Shown here: positions 25,959-34,911 of the stretch, piece by piece | Numbering within the stretch: position 1 is the stretch's first letter | Layout of the letters: each line of letters starts with the position of its first letter | Assembly: GCA_016215555.1 (NCBI GenBank) | Contig: JACRJC010000072.1 | Span: 1 to 64,000 of the forward strand | Source of the DNA: Rhodospirillales bacterium | GTDB taxonomy: Bacteria; Pseudomonadota; Alphaproteobacteria; Rhodospirillales; WMHbin7 | Direction of reading: 5' to 3' | Length of the DNA: 64,000 nt | The notes under the pieces: generated by a model | The model's database searches: none | Seen by the model: the letters and a program-made list of their open reading frames with translations, nothing else | Told to the model about the DNA's origin: nothing | Position numbers and translations under genes: made by a program

Positions 25959-26786
25959 ATGAAATGGCAATTGATAAAGGGTGCGGCGCTTTTGTCGCTG
26001 GCATGGGGGCTGGTGGCGGGAACGGTGGTTCCAGCCATGGCAGGCACGTTTGACAAAATCAAGGAGCGCGGCAAACTGGTGGTCGGTGTCAAGTCCGACT
26101 ACAAACCCTGGGGATTCATCGACGCCGCTGGCAATCTGGCGGGCATGGAAATCGACATGGCCCATGACGTCGCCCACCGGCTGGGCGTCAAACTGGAACT
26201 GATCCCCGTGCAGACGGCCAACCGCATCGAGTTCCTGCAACAAGGAAAGATCGACCTCATCATCGCCACCATGTCCGACAATCCCAAGCGGCGCGAAACC
26301 GTGGGCATTATCGAGCCCCTGTACTATGCCGGCGGCACCAATGCTCTGCTGCGCAAAGGGGTGGGCGTTTCAAGCTGGCAGGATGTGCGCGGCAAGAAAC
26401 TGTGCGGCACCCAAGGCGCCTATTACAATAAACGTGTGGCGGAACTCTACGGCGCCGAGATCATCGCCTTCGCCGGCAATCCCGAAGCCATGAATGCGCT
26501 GCTGGGCGGCAACTGCATCGGATTCGTGCAAGACAGCACCTTCATCGGCTCGACCTTGGCCAGCGGCGACGCCAAATGGGCGGATTTCGAAATGACGCTG
26601 CCGACGGAGGACGAGCAGGGCTGGGGTATTGCCGTGCCATTGGCTGAACTGAACGGTCCCTACGGTGATTTCATGCGCAAGGTGGTGACGGATTGGCACC
26701 GTTCGGGCAAACTGATCGACATTGAACGCAAATGGGGCATCAAGGCCAGCCCCTTCCTGCAAACCATGAATAAGATGTATCGTTGA
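25959..26786 (+). CDS. Polar amino acid ABC transporter, substrate-binding protein (family 3)
   Basis: This 275-residue secreted protein has a signal peptide cleaved near residue 28 (VPAMA-GTFDK). The mature start, KIKERGKLVVGVKSDYKPWGF, followed by GNLAGMEIDMAHDVA, is the standard opening of family 3 amino-acid-binding proteins. AAGGGAG lies 8 nt before the ATG. Such proteins bind Glu, Asp, Gln, His or related polar or anionic amino acids. It lies 36 bp after the lyase gene and supplies the two permeases downstream. Confidence 0.92.
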   Translation: MKWQLIKGAALLSLAWGLVAGTVVPAMAGTFDKIKERGKLVVGVKSDYKPWGFIDAAGNLAGMEIDMAHDVAHRLGVKLELIPVQTANRIEFLQQGKIDLIIATMSDNPKRRETVGIIEPLYYAGGTNALLRKGVGVSSWQDVRGKKLCGTQGAYYNKRVAELYGAEIIAFAGNPEAMNALLGGNCIGFVQDSTFIGSTLASGDAKWADFEMTLPTEDEQGWGIAVPLAELNGPYGDFMRKVVTDWHRSGKLIDIERKWGIKASPFLQTMNKMYR

Positions 26787-26816
26787 CATGAAATCTGACT
26801 AAAAGGCCCCTGATCG

Positions 26817-27563
26817 ATGGAAACGGTGTGGGAATGGTTCCGCTGGCTTGACAAGACGCACGGAATCGACCTGTCGGTGTTTTACGACACCGGCGACCGG
26901 CACCGTTTCCTGATGGGCTTTCTGACAACGATCCTGCTTTCCCTGACCTGCCTGATGTCCAGCCTGGCCATCGGCTTTATCGGCGCCTGGGCGCAACAGT
27001 CGCAGTGGCGATGGGCGCGCCTTGCCGTTGGCGCCTTCATTCAGTTCTTCCGCAATACGCCGCCTTTGGTGCAACTATATTTCTTTTATTTTGCCATTGG
27101 CGGAATGCTGCCGAAATTTGCCGACGCTTCCGGCATGGCCAGCCCGCTGTTCGGCAGTTTCTTTTGGGCGGCGGTTTCGCTTTCGCTGTTCGGGGGCGCC
27201 TTCAACATCGAAATTTTCAGGGCGGGCATCGAGGCCGTTCCCCGCGCCACCATCGAGGCCGCCGAATCCCTGGGCTTCAGCAAGGGGCAGATCTTTCGGC
27301 TGGTCGCCTTTCCCCTGGCCCTGCGCTTCAGCCTGCGGGCGCTGAACAACAACATGGTCAATCTGGTCAAAACCACATCGCTGGCCTATGCCATCGGCGT
27401 GCCCGAGCTTCTTTACGTTTCGGCGCAAATCTGGTCGGACCAGTTGAATACCCGCGAAATGATGACCTTGCTGTTGTTCAGCTATGTCGGCTTGGTCGGG
27501 GCCATGGTGTGGGGCATGCATCGTTTGGAACGGGCCTTGCGCATGCCGGGTTACGGCCAATGA
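26817..27563 (+). CDS. Polar amino acid ABC transporter permease, subunit 1
   Basis: This 248-residue His/Glu/Gln/Arg-type permease has about five membrane segments. It contains FIQFFRNTPPLVQLYFFYF (the conserved F-R-x-T/P-P motif) and the ATPase-contact loop EAAESLGFSKGQIFRLVAFPLAL. It forms a heterodimer with the next gene product. The stop overlaps the next start as ATGA (27560-27563). Confidence 0.92.
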   Translation: METVWEWFRWLDKTHGIDLSVFYDTGDRHRFLMGFLTTILLSLTCLMSSLAIGFIGAWAQQSQWRWARLAVGAFIQFFRNTPPLVQLYFFYFAIGGMLPKFADASGMASPLFGSFFWAAVSLSLFGGAFNIEIFRAGIEAVPRATIEAAESLGFSKGQIFRLVAFPLALRFSLRALNNNMVNLVKTTSLAYAIGVPELLYVSAQIWSDQLNTREMMTLLLFSYVGLVGAMVWGMHRLERALRMPGYGQ

Positions 27564-28336
27564 CTCAGTCGCTTCTCCGCCGCTGGATTCTGCTCTTGCC
27601 GCTTGTATCGTTGGTCTTGGCCTTGCCGCACGAGGCGCTGGCGGCGCCCGGCCAGCCGGGAATTCTGGCCAGCCTGCTTAAATGGACGCCGCTGATCTTC
27701 AAAGGGTTTCTGTTGAACCTGCTGGCCAGTGTTCTGTCGATGGCGCTTGGCACCCTGTTTGGCGCTTTCCTGGGATTGGCCCAGATATCGCCAAATCGCC
27801 TCGTCGCCAAATCTGCCTGGGCGGTCACGCAGTTCTTTCGCAATGCGCCATGGCTGGTTTTGCTGTTCTACACCGTTCTGCTGATTCCGTTCGAGATCGG
27901 GATAAGCGGCGGCGTGATCCCCCTGCCCGATACGGCAAAAGCCATCCTGGGATTGGCGCTTCCCGTCATGGGCAATGTGTCTGAAATCGTGCGCGGCGCC
28001 GTGCAGTCGGTTCCTTCCGGCCAATGGGAATCGGCGCAGGCGCTGGCCTTCACGCGCCGTCAGACACTATGGATGATTATCCTGCCGCAATGTCTGAAGC
28101 GCATGCTGCCGCCTTGGATGAATCTCTATGCCGTCCTGACCATGGCCACGCCCTTGATTTCCATTGTCGGCGTCGAGGAGGCCATGACCATGACCCGCGC
28201 CGCCCTGGCCGCCGAGAACCGCAGCGAGCTTCTGGTGCCGATGTACGGCATGTTGCTGGTTTGGTTCTATTTATACTGCGCCCCCATCGCCGCCTGGACC
28301 AAGCGCCTGGAAATGCGATTTGGCGTCAAAGCCTAG
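27560..28336 (+). CDS. Polar amino acid ABC transporter permease, subunit 2
   Basis: This 258-residue permease has a signal-like hydrophobic N-terminus and the motifs VTQFFRNAPWLVLLFYTV and SAQALAFTRRQTLWMIILPQ (EAA loop). It pairs with the permease above. Its TAG stop (28334-28336) merges into the first of two palindromes that separate it from the ATPase gene. Confidence 0.92.
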   Translation: MTQSLLRRWILLLPLVSLVLALPHEALAAPGQPGILASLLKWTPLIFKGFLLNLLASVLSMALGTLFGAFLGLAQISPNRLVAKSAWAVTQFFRNAPWLVLLFYTVLLIPFEIGISGGVIPLPDTAKAILGLALPVMGNVSEIVRGAVQSVPSGQWESAQALAFTRRQTLWMIILPQCLKRMLPPWMNLYAVLTMATPLISIVGVEEAMTMTRAALAAENRSELLVPMYGMLLVWFYLYCAPIAAWTKRLEMRFGVKA

Positions 28337-28405
28337 TGTCCCGATTCGGAAGTTCGCGCGATTTGAAATCTGGCGATTTACGAACTTCCGAGTCGATGAG
28401 GACAC
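28336..28405. repeat. Palindromic element 1 between permease and ATPase genes
   Basis: GTGTCC (28336-28341) pairs with GGACAC (28400-28405), and CGGAAGTTCG (28347-28355) pairs with CGAACTTCCG (28381-28390), with GATTC/GAGTC-like bases between. The result is a 70-nt imperfect hairpin that starts in the stop codon of the permease gene. Confidence 0.7.
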
Positions 28406-28421
28406 GAGCAAACATTTATTG

Positions 28422-28497
28422 CTAGTGTGGTTTCCGGTTTCGAAGTTCCTGAAAGCGGTGCCGCATATTCACAGGAACTTCAAAACCACCACACTAG
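28422..28497. repeat. Palindromic element 2 before the ATPase gene
   Basis: CTAGTGTGG (28422-28430) pairs perfectly with CCACACTAG (28489-28497), and GAAGTTCCTG (28442-28451) pairs with CAGGAACTTC (28472-28481). It shares the TAGTGT and GAAGTTC words with element 1, so the two are relatives in tandem. Its end overlaps the Shine-Dalgarno AGGAG (28496-28500) of the ATPase gene, so folding could occlude translation. Confidence 0.75.
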
Positions 28498-28507
28498 GAG
28501 ACTGCGC

Positions 28508-29254
28508 ATGACCTGGACAGCCGACCAACCGATCGTGAAAATCTTCGACGTCCATAAGTCGTTCGGCAAGACGGAGGTGTTGAAGGGCGTGTCGATGGAC
28601 GTCGCTGCGGGCGAGGTGGTTTGCATCATCGGCCCGTCCGGCTCCGGCAAATCGACGCTGCTTCGCTGCATCAACGCTCTTGCCGTCATCGACCAGGGGT
28701 CGGTGCAGGTTGAGGGGCAGGAGGTTCACGACCCCGACCTTGACCAACTGGCCTTGCGCCGCAAAGTCGGCATGGTGTTTCAGCAATACAATCTGTTTCC
28801 ACACAAGACGGCGCTGCAGAACGTGATGATGGCGCCCCTTCATGTGCTGGGCGAGAAGCGCGGCGATGTTGAAGCTCGGGCGCGCGAGCTGATGCGCAAG
28901 GTTCGCCTGGCCGGCAAGGAAAACCATTATCCCGGCGAGTTGTCGGGCGGCCAGCAACAGCGCGTCGCCATCGCCCGTTCGCTGGCCATGCGCCCCGACA
29001 TCATGCTGTTCGATGAAGTGACGGCGGCCCTGGACCCCGAGACGGTCAAGGAAGTGCTGGTCACCATCCGCGACCTGGCCCTGGAGGGCATGACCTGCAT
29101 TCTGGTCACCCATGAGATGGGCTTTGCCCGCGAGGTTGCCGACCATGTCTATTTCACCGACCATGGCGTCATCGTCGAGCATGGTCCGCCGGAAATTCTT
29201 TTCTCGCAGCCGCAAGACCCAAGAACCAAAGAATTTCTAAGCCATGTCCTTTGA
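28508..29254 (+). CDS. Polar amino acid ABC transporter ATP-binding protein
   Basis: This 248-residue ATPase of the GlnQ/HisP type has Walker [10 protein letters not shown] (about residue 43), [17 protein letters not shown], the signature [15 protein letters not shown], Walker [15 protein letters not shown] and [14 protein letters not shown]. It completes the four-protein importer. AGGAG at 28496-28500 sits 7 nt before the ATG. Walker B has DEVTAALD in place of the usual DEPTSALD, a moderately common variant. It overlaps the MmgE/PrpD gene by 11 nt. Confidence 0.94.
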   Translation: MTWTADQPIVKIFDVHKSFGKTEVLKGVSMDVAAGEVVCIIGPSGSGKSTLLRCINALAVIDQGSVQVEGQEVHDPDLDQLALRRKVGMVFQQYNLFPHKTALQNVMMAPLHVLGEKRGDVEARARELMRKVRLAGKENHYPGELSGGQQQRVAIARSLAMRPDIMLFDEVTAALDPETVKEVLVTIRDLALEGMTCILVTHEMGFAREVADHVYFTDHGVIVEHGPPEILFSQPQDPRTKEFLSHVL

Positions 29255-30623
29255 AAACGACGCCGCCCTCCATTTAGGCGCTTGGGTGTCCGGCCTAGGG
29301 CAGGACGATTTGCCGAGCGAGGTTCGGCAAGCCGCCAAGCGCTGCCTGATGGATGTGATCGGCGTCGCCCTGGCGGCCAGCAGCCATCCCACAGTGGCCA
29401 TGGCTGGACGGCATGCTGGAACTGTCTTTGCGCCTGGCAAGGGGCAAAGCGTGCTGGGAGGTTTGCCGCTGGCGGCGCCTGGAGCCGCCCTGGTCAACGC
29501 CACGGCGGCTCATGTGCTGGATTTCGACGACACCTGCTTTGACGGCATCGTCCATGCCTCGGCGGCGGTCTGGCCCGCCGTTCAGGCGGTGGCGGACATG
29601 ACGGACGCCTCGGGCGCTAAACTGCTGACCGCTTTCATTGCGGGTGTCGAAGTGGAATATGCCATCGGTCGAGCTTTGACTGACGGCCTATACTATCGCG
29701 GCTGGTGGAATTCGGGATTGCTGGGCGCGATCGGCGCGGCGGCGGGCGGCGCTCATGTCCTTGGGCTGGATGCGCCAACATCTGCCCATGCGCTGCGATT
29801 GGCCGCCGGTATGGCGGGCGGCATCAGGGCCGTCTTCGGCGCGTCCTCCAAGCCCATGGGCCTGGGCCATGCGTCAAAGGCCGGTGTCGAATCTGCGCTT
29901 CTGGCCCAGGGCGGCATCGGCAGTTCAAGCGGCATGTTCGAGTCAGCCAATGGCGGGTTTGCCGCCACCCTGAATGGCGGAATCTGGAAACAAGATGAGA
30001 TTTTGAAGATTGGGCGACACTTCTCGCTAGTTAGTCCGGGGATCGCCTTCAAATCCTATCCGGCCTGCTCGGCAACCCAGGCCGCCGTCGAGGCAACATT
30101 GCTGTTGCTGGACGAGGCCGCTTGCGATGGCGACAGCGTCGTTGCCGCAGCCTGCACGGTAACGCCGTTGGTCGTGGCCTGCCTGACCTATGATCGCCCA
30201 TGCAGCATCGCGGAAGCCCAGTTCAGTCTTCCCTTTGCGGTCGGCACGGCGCTGGCCAAGGGACGCTTCGACGTCTCGTGCCTGAGCGAACATTGGCTCA
30301 AGGATGCCGGGCTGCAAGCGGCCATGCAAAAGGTCACGATGACTGCAGATGAGTCTCTTTCTGGCGGCAATTCAAACTATCCGGAAGCAGCCGAAGTTGC
30401 CCTGACCTTTGCAAACGGGTCGCAGCTCAAGAAATTCCTGGGAGCCGCGACCGGAATGCCGACAAGGCCAATGTCGCAAGACAGGCTGGTGGCCAAATTC
30501 AAGTCCTGCACTCAGCCGTTGTTGGGCGACCATAGTGAAACTTTGCTGTCGCAGATTCTGGAAATCGAGCGGCTGCCTGCAGCTTCAAGCTTATGGGATT
30601 GGCGGACTGCTACGGATGCTTAA
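29244..30623 (+). CDS. MmgE/PrpD family protein
   Basis: This 459-residue protein belongs to the MmgE/PrpD superfamily (2-methylcitrate dehydratase, cis-aconitate decarboxylase, iminodisuccinate epimerase). Recognisable blocks are [20 protein letters not shown] at the start, [22 protein letters not shown] (about residues 90-112), [12 protein letters not shown] (about 204-215) and [16 protein letters not shown]. The gene is translationally linked to the ABC ATPase (11-nt overlap) and shares an operon with an aspartase-like lyase. There is no PrpB/PrpC-type neighbour, so a methylcitrate role is unlikely. An epimerase or dehydratase acting on the imported compound is the better guess. Confidence 0.85.
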   Translation: MSFENDAALHLGAWVSGLGQDDLPSEVRQAAKRCLMDVIGVALAASSHPTVAMAGRHAGTVFAPGKGQSVLGGLPLAAPGAALVNATAAHVLDFDDTCFDGIVHASAAVWPAVQAVADMTDASGAKLLTAFIAGVEVEYAIGRALTDGLYYRGWWNSGLLGAIGAAAGGAHVLGLDAPTSAHALRLAAGMAGGIRAVFGASSKPMGLGHASKAGVESALLAQGGIGSSSGMFESANGGFAATLNGGIWKQDEILKIGRHFSLVSPGIAFKSYPACSATQAAVEATLLLLDEAACDGDSVVAAACTVTPLVVACLTYDRPCSIAEAQFSLPFAVGTALAKGRFDVSCLSEHWLKDAGLQAAMQKVTMTADESLSGGNSNYPEAAEVALTFANGSQLKKFLGAATGMPTRPMSQDRLVAKFKSCTQPLLGDHSETLLSQILEIERLPAASSLWDWRTATDA

Positions 30624-30831
30624 TATTCCCTTCTGTAATGGTCGGCTCGGCTACGTCAGTCTGATGGGAAGGAGACTGCAATAGCGGCAAGCAATGAAGC
30701 CTTAATCCAAGACACTTGCCCCTGGTCACCAAACTGGGACAAAGAATCGGAGAGAGGTTGCTCGACAAGTGTCGTAACGAACTGAAATTCAATGGTTATT
30801 CTGAACTGATCAGAGTTTCCCGCTCTCTCCG

Positions 30832-30870
30832 CCACAACAAAAGGGCCCTTCCAGGGCCCTTTTGTTGTGG
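30832..30870. terminator. Strong bidirectional terminator
   Basis: A perfect 17-bp stem, CCACAACAAAAGGGCCC (30832-30848) with its complement at 30854-30870, closes over a 5-nt loop. T-rich (TTTTGTTG) arms lie on both strands. It lies 208 bp after the MmgE/PrpD stop and insulates phnC. The 30624-30831 part of the gap shows no gene. Confidence 0.85.
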
Positions 30871-30993
30871 CCTGGAGCGTGGTGAACGGGGCCTTGTTCG
30901 ACCCCGAGCGCGCGACTTGACCCGTGCTGGGGGCGGGGAGGGGCAAAGCCCCGACCCAATCCCTCTCCCCTTGCCAAAAGCCAGCCGGCCCAA

Positions 30994-31033
30994 CCGTCAT
31001 CAAACCATCACGCAAGCTTCATTCTGCTGTCAT
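30994..31033 (+). promoter_or_regulatory. Pho-box-like array upstream of phnC
   Basis: Four heptamers recur every 11 bp: CCGTCAT (30994), CCATCAC (31005), GCTTCAT (31016) and CTGTCAT (31027). The 11-bp phasing and the CTGTCAT/C unit match the known PhoB-binding half sites of proteobacteria. The last unit ends 34 bp before the phnC ATG. This predicts induction of phosphonate uptake under phosphate starvation. Confidence 0.65.
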
Positions 31034-31067
31034 CACCGGCGCGTAGAAGAACGCAGGAGTATGAACC

Positions 31068-31955
31068 ATGCTTGATTCCCCTGCGATTAGCGTTAACCGG
31101 CTGTCCAAGTCGTTCTGCCGGGACAAGAAGGCCTTGAATGACGTCTCGCTATCGATCGCCGATGGCGAGATGGTGGCGTTGATCGGCGCCTCGGGCTCCG
31201 GAAAATCGACCCTGTTGCGCCATATCGATGGCTTGGTTCAAGGCAATAAAGGGTCGTCCGACCATCGGCTGTGCTGCATCGACGTTCTGGGCCGGCGCGT
31301 CCAAAGTTGCGGCAAGATCCGCCGCGACGTGCGTCGCACCCGGGCCGATATCGGCTTCATCTTTCAGCAATTCAATCTGGTCGGGCGCCTTTCCGTCCTC
31401 ACCAATGTCTGCATGGGTTTCCTGGGCCGCATCCCGGCCTGGCGCGGCGCCGGCGCCCTGTTCACCCGCGACGAAAAGCTGCAGGCGATGGAAGCTCTGA
31501 ATCGCGTCGGCATCGCCGATCTGGCCGGACAGCGCGCCTCGACCCTGTCGGGCGGCCAACAACAACGCGCCGCCATCGCCCGCACGCTGGTTCAACGGGC
31601 GAAAATCATTCTTGCCGACGAACCGATCGCCTCGCTCGACCCGGCCTCCTCGACCCGCGTGATGGAAACTCTATCCGAAATCAATCGCCTGGATGGAATC
31701 ACGGTCGTGGTGTCGCTGCATCAGGTCGATTACGCCACGAAATACTGTCCGCGCACCATCGCCATGCGCGACGGCGAGATCGCCTTCGACGGCTTAAGCG
31801 ACAAACTGTCGCACGATTTTCTGGTCAAGCTCTACGGCTCGGACAGCGAAGAGTTGATCCTGGGCCGCAAGCTGCATCCGAAGCCGCTGCCTGATGCCGC
31901 CCAGCAAGTTCACAAACTCATGAAACACGAAGCGCTGACGCACGCCGCCGTTTAA
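31068..31955 (+). CDS. phnC: Phosphonate ABC transporter ATP-binding protein PhnC
   Basis: This 295-residue ATPase has Walker [10 protein letters not shown] (about residue 37), the PhnC-typical insert [22 protein letters not shown], the signature [14 protein letters not shown], Walker [14 protein letters not shown] and [14 protein letters not shown]. It powers phosphonate uptake through PhnE with PhnD. AGGAG lies 8 nt before the ATG. A Pho-box-like array precedes it. The C-terminus is about 25-30 residues longer than usual. Confidence 0.95.
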   Translation: MLDSPAISVNRLSKSFCRDKKALNDVSLSIADGEMVALIGASGSGKSTLLRHIDGLVQGNKGSSDHRLCCIDVLGRRVQSCGKIRRDVRRTRADIGFIFQQFNLVGRLSVLTNVCMGFLGRIPAWRGAGALFTRDEKLQAMEALNRVGIADLAGQRASTLSGGQQQRAAIARTLVQRAKIILADEPIASLDPASSTRVMETLSEINRLDGITVVVSLHQVDYATKYCPRTIAMRDGEIAFDGLSDKLSHDFLVKLYGSDSEELILGRKLHPKPLPDAAQQVHKLMKHEALTHAAV

Positions 31956-31983
31956 TTCAACAAACAGAAGGAGCCTGACAAAC

Positions 31984-32982
31984 ATGAAGCGCAAACTATT
32001 CTCCGTGGCCGCCGCCGCTGCCCTGGCCATTGGCCTGACGGCTCCGGTCAAGGCCGAGCCGGTCAAGGAACTCAATTTCGGCATCATCTCGACCGAGTCC
32101 TCCCAGAATCTGAAAAGCATCTGGGAACCGTTCCTGATGGAAATGAGCCGCAAGATGGGCATGCCGGTCAAGGGCTTCTACGCCTCCGACTATGCCGGCG
32201 TCATCGAAGCCATGAAGTTCAACAAGGTCGATGCGGCCTGGTTCGGCAACAAGTCGGCCATGGAAGCGGTGGACCGCGCCGGCGGCGAAGTCTTCGTGCA
32301 GTCGGTTGCCGCCGACGGCAGCCCCGGCTACTGGTCGTTGTTGGTCACGCACAAGGACAATGCGCAGATCAACACGTTGCAAGACGCGCTGAAGTGCGAT
32401 CAGTCGCTGAAGTTCGGCAACGGCGATCCCAATTCCACGTCGGGTTTTCTGGTTCCCAGCTACTACGTCTTCTCGCAGAACAATGTCGATCCCAAGAAGT
32501 GCTACAAGGCCGTCACCAACGCCAGCCATGAAGCCAACGCGTTGGCCGCCGCCAACAAGCAAGTCGATTTCGCGACCAACAACACCGAGAATCTGGACCG
32601 CCTGAAGAAGACCAATCCCGAAGCGGCCAACAACATCAAGGTGATCTGGAAGTCGCCGCTGATTCCCTCCGACCCCCTGGTCTGGCGCACCAACCTGGAC
32701 GCCAGCGACAAGGACAAGCTGAAGAAATTCTTCCTGGAATATGGAGCCGCCAAGACCGATGCCGGCGACAATGAGCGCAAGATTCTTGTCGCTCTGGGCT
32801 GGGCTCCGTTCCGCGATTCCAGCAATGCCCAGCTTTATCCCATCCGCCAGCTCGAACTGTTCAAGTCGCGCAACAAGGTGGCCACGGACGAAAAGCTGTC
32901 CGACGTCGAGAAGAAGGCCAAGTTGGCCGAAATCGACGCCAAGCTTGAGGAACTGAAGGTTCTGATGGCGGCCAAGAAGTAA
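31984..32982 (+). CDS. phnD: Phosphonate-binding periplasmic protein PhnD
   Basis: This 332-residue secreted protein has a signal peptide ending near residue 24 (VKA-EPVKELNFGIISTES). Family features include GFYASDYAGVIEAMKFNKVD with the Y-A-G-V motif, and NGDPNSTSGFLVPSYYVF with the conserved D-P-x-S-T-S-G ligand loop. It captures phosphonates such as 2-aminoethylphosphonate in the periplasm. AAGGAG lies 9 nt before the ATG, and a hairpin follows the stop. Confidence 0.95.
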   Translation: MKRKLFSVAAAAALAIGLTAPVKAEPVKELNFGIISTESSQNLKSIWEPFLMEMSRKMGMPVKGFYASDYAGVIEAMKFNKVDAAWFGNKSAMEAVDRAGGEVFVQSVAADGSPGYWSLLVTHKDNAQINTLQDALKCDQSLKFGNGDPNSTSGFLVPSYYVFSQNNVDPKKCYKAVTNASHEANALAAANKQVDFATNNTENLDRLKKTNPEAANNIKVIWKSPLIPSDPLVWRTNLDASDKDKLKKFFLEYGAAKTDAGDNERKILVALGWAPFRDSSNAQLYPIRQLELFKSRNKVATDEKLSDVEKKAKLAEIDAKLEELKVLMAAKK

Positions 32983-32992
32983 CGGCAAACGG

Positions 32993-33024
32993 TTTCGGGC
33001 GGGCCTTGCAGGGTCCGCCCGAAA
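32993..33024. promoter_or_regulatory. Intercistronic hairpin between phnD and phnE
   Basis: TTTCGGGCGG (32993-33002) pairs with CCGCCCGAAA (33015-33024) over a 12-nt loop. There is no T-run, so it probably stabilises phnD mRNA or attenuates read-through into phnE. It parallels the hairpin after the Liv binding-protein gene. Confidence 0.7.
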
Positions 33025-33048
33025 TCCATCTACGGATATACAATCGAC

Positions 33049-33837
33049 ATGTCGACCACCTTCACGCTGCCGCAACGGCCCTTCAAGCAGTCGCTGGCCT
33101 ATTATCTGGGTTGGGGCGCGCTGCTGGCGCTTTTGACGCTTTCCTGGGAAGGGGCCGACATGCGGCCCGGCGAACTGATCCGCGATTCCGCCAATATGGC
33201 GAAGTTTCTGTCGGGATTCTTCCCGCCCAGCTTCACCGAATGGCGGATGTATGCCAACGAAATGCTGATTACCGTCGAAGTGGCGGTCTGGGGATCCTTC
33301 CTGGCCGTCGTCTGTTCGATCCCGCTGGGCATTCTTTGCGCCGAAAATATGGTTCCCTGGTGGATCTGCCAGCCGGTTCGCCGCCTGATGGATGCCTGCC
33401 GCGCCATCAATGACATGGTCTTCGCCATGCTGTTCGTGGTGGCGGTCGGACTTGGCCCCTTTGCCGGCGTGCTGGCCTTATGGATCAACACCATGGGCAC
33501 GCTGGCCAAACTGTTCAGCGAGGCCGTGGAAGCCGTCGATCCAAGACCGGTCGAGGGCGTTCGCGCCACCGGCGCCAACTGGTTGCACGAGGTGGTGTTC
33601 GGCGTCATCCCGCAAGTCATGCCCTTGTGGATTTCCTATTCCCTTTACCGGTTTGAAGCCAATGTGCGCGCCGCCACCGTGCTGGGCATCGTCGGAGCCG
33701 GCGGCATCGGCCAGTCGCTGTGGGAGAATATCCGCGGCTTCAACTATGCCGATACGGCGGCCATTCTCATCATCATCATCGTCAGCGTCAGCATGATCGA
33801 CGCGCTTTCGCAATTCCTGCGCAAGAAATTCGTCTGA
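33049..33837 (+). CDS. phnE: Phosphonate ABC transporter permease PhnE
   Basis: This 262-residue permease has about five to six membrane segments and the conserved ATPase-contact loop [21 protein letters not shown], then [22 protein letters not shown]. It is a single uninterrupted gene. The stop overlaps the next ATG by one base (TGATG, 33835-33839). Confidence 0.95.
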   Translation: MSTTFTLPQRPFKQSLAYYLGWGALLALLTLSWEGADMRPGELIRDSANMAKFLSGFFPPSFTEWRMYANEMLITVEVAVWGSFLAVVCSIPLGILCAENMVPWWICQPVRRLMDACRAINDMVFAMLFVVAVGLGPFAGVLALWINTMGTLAKLFSEAVEAVDPRPVEGVRATGANWLHEVVFGVIPQVMPLWISYSLYRFEANVRAATVLGIVGAGGIGQSLWENIRGFNYADTAAILIIIIVSVSMIDALSQFLRKKFV

Positions 33838-34478
33838 TGGAAGGCGGCTCGAACCACGCCAAACCGAAGAAGCGATTGGGGGAGATCGCGCATGTCCACC
33901 CCTCGGCCAAAGTACGCGATTCGCGCCTTGGCGCCTATGTCGAGGTGGGCGAGCGCACGAATGTGATCGAATCCGAAATCGGCGACTACTCCTACGTCGT
34001 CAACGATTCCGACATCATCTATAGCCAGATCGGCAAGTTCGTCAGCATCGCCGCCAATGTCCGCATCAATCCCGGCAATCATCCGATGGCGCGGGCCAGC
34101 CAGCATCATTTCCAATATCGCAGCCAGCAGTTCGGTCTTGGCGATGACGACGAAACATTTTTCGACTGGCGGCGCGGATTCCCGGTCAGCATCGGCCACG
34201 ATAGCTGGATCGGCCACGGCGCCATCGTCATGCCGGGGGTCAGGATCGGCATCGGCGCCGTCATCGGTTCCGGTGCCGTCGTCACCAAGGATGTCGCGGA
34301 TTATACGATCATGGCCGGCGTGCCGGCCAAGCCGCTGCGGCCGCGCTTTCCCGCAGACATCCAGGAAAAACTGAAAGCCATGGCCTGGTGGGACTGGCCG
34401 CATGCGTTGTTGAAGGAAAGGTTGGAAGACTTCAGACAGCTGGCGACCAGCGACTTCTGCGCCAAGTACGCCGCCTAA
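33837..34478 (+). CDS. Hexapeptide-repeat transferase of phosphonate operons
   Basis: This 213-residue protein has left-handed beta-helix (hexapeptide) repeats: IHPSAKVRDSRLGAYVEVG-like rungs at residues 19-80, and VSIGHDSWIGHGAIVMPG with VRIGIGAVIGSGAVVTKDVA at about 117-160. It matches the acetyltransferase-like family found with phosphonate genes. The likely role is N- or O-acylation of a phosphonate or pathway intermediate; the substrate is unproven. It is translationally coupled to phnE and converges on the GNAT gene with a 4-nt overlap. Confidence 0.85.
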   Translation: MEGGSNHAKPKKRLGEIAHVHPSAKVRDSRLGAYVEVGERTNVIESEIGDYSYVVNDSDIIYSQIGKFVSIAANVRINPGNHPMARASQHHFQYRSQQFGLGDDDETFFDWRRGFPVSIGHDSWIGHGAIVMPGVRIGIGAVIGSGAVVTKDVADYTIMAGVPAKPLRPRFPADIQEKLKAMAWWDWPHALLKERLEDFRQLATSDFCAKYAA

Positions 34479-34909
34479 ATCTTCTTCCTAAGAACTGTCC
34501 AACGCTTGACTTCGGCATATCCATGGGCGTGGTAAAAGCGATGGGCGCGCTCGCGCACCACGTTCGAACCGACCAGCACCGTATCGACGCCCTTGTACCT
34601 GGCCCAGATTTCGGCTTCGGTCAGCAGCTTGGCGCCGACATTGCGGCCCCTGGCCATTTCGGCGACCACCAAGGACAGAACGATGACCTGCGGCGTTTCG
34701 ATGAACATGCGCCGATATTCGGCATGGATCAGGCCCAAGGCGTCGCCGCCCGCGGTCTCGGCCAGCAGCAGCAGATTGTCGTCATTATCCTTAAGATTTT
34801 CGAGCCTGGGCGCCAGTTCATCCGAGGTCGCGGGATATCCCAGTTCCCCGCATAATGGCGCTGCCTTGGCAAGATCGCCGTCGCTGACCGGGCGGATATT
34901 GATCTCCAT
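34475..34909 (-). CDS. GNAT acetyltransferase, PhnO-like by context
   Basis: This 144-residue GNAT protein shows VLSLVVAEMARGRNVGAKLL (acetyl-CoA site, R/Q-x-x-G-x-A/G variant ARGRNVG) and the C-terminal FYHAHGYAE strand. The last gene of the C-P lyase operon is often phnO, which acetylates aminoalkylphosphonates, so that is the likely job here. ATG 34909 follows AGGGGG by 5 nt, while the longer frame upstream is a shadow of DUF1045. It is separated from DUF1045 by 2 nt. Confidence 0.75.
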   Translation of the reverse strand: MEINIRPVSDGDLAKAAPLCGELGYPATSDELAPRLENLKDNDDNLLLLAETAGGDALGLIHAEYRRMFIETPQVIVLSLVVAEMARGRNVGAKLLTEAEIWARYKGVDTVLVGSNVVRERAHRFYHAHGYAEVKRWTVLRKKI

Positions 34910-34911
34910 GG

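Noticed and set aside
29244-30623. Methylcitrate cycle dehydratase PrpD
   Set aside because: There is no prpB, prpC or propionate-related neighbour. The gene belongs to an amino acid transport and lyase operon, so only the superfamily is claimed.
30716-31075. A 119-codon plus-strand frame before phnC
   Set aside because: It runs through a 17-bp-stem terminator and the Pho-box array and has no Shine-Dalgarno or motif.
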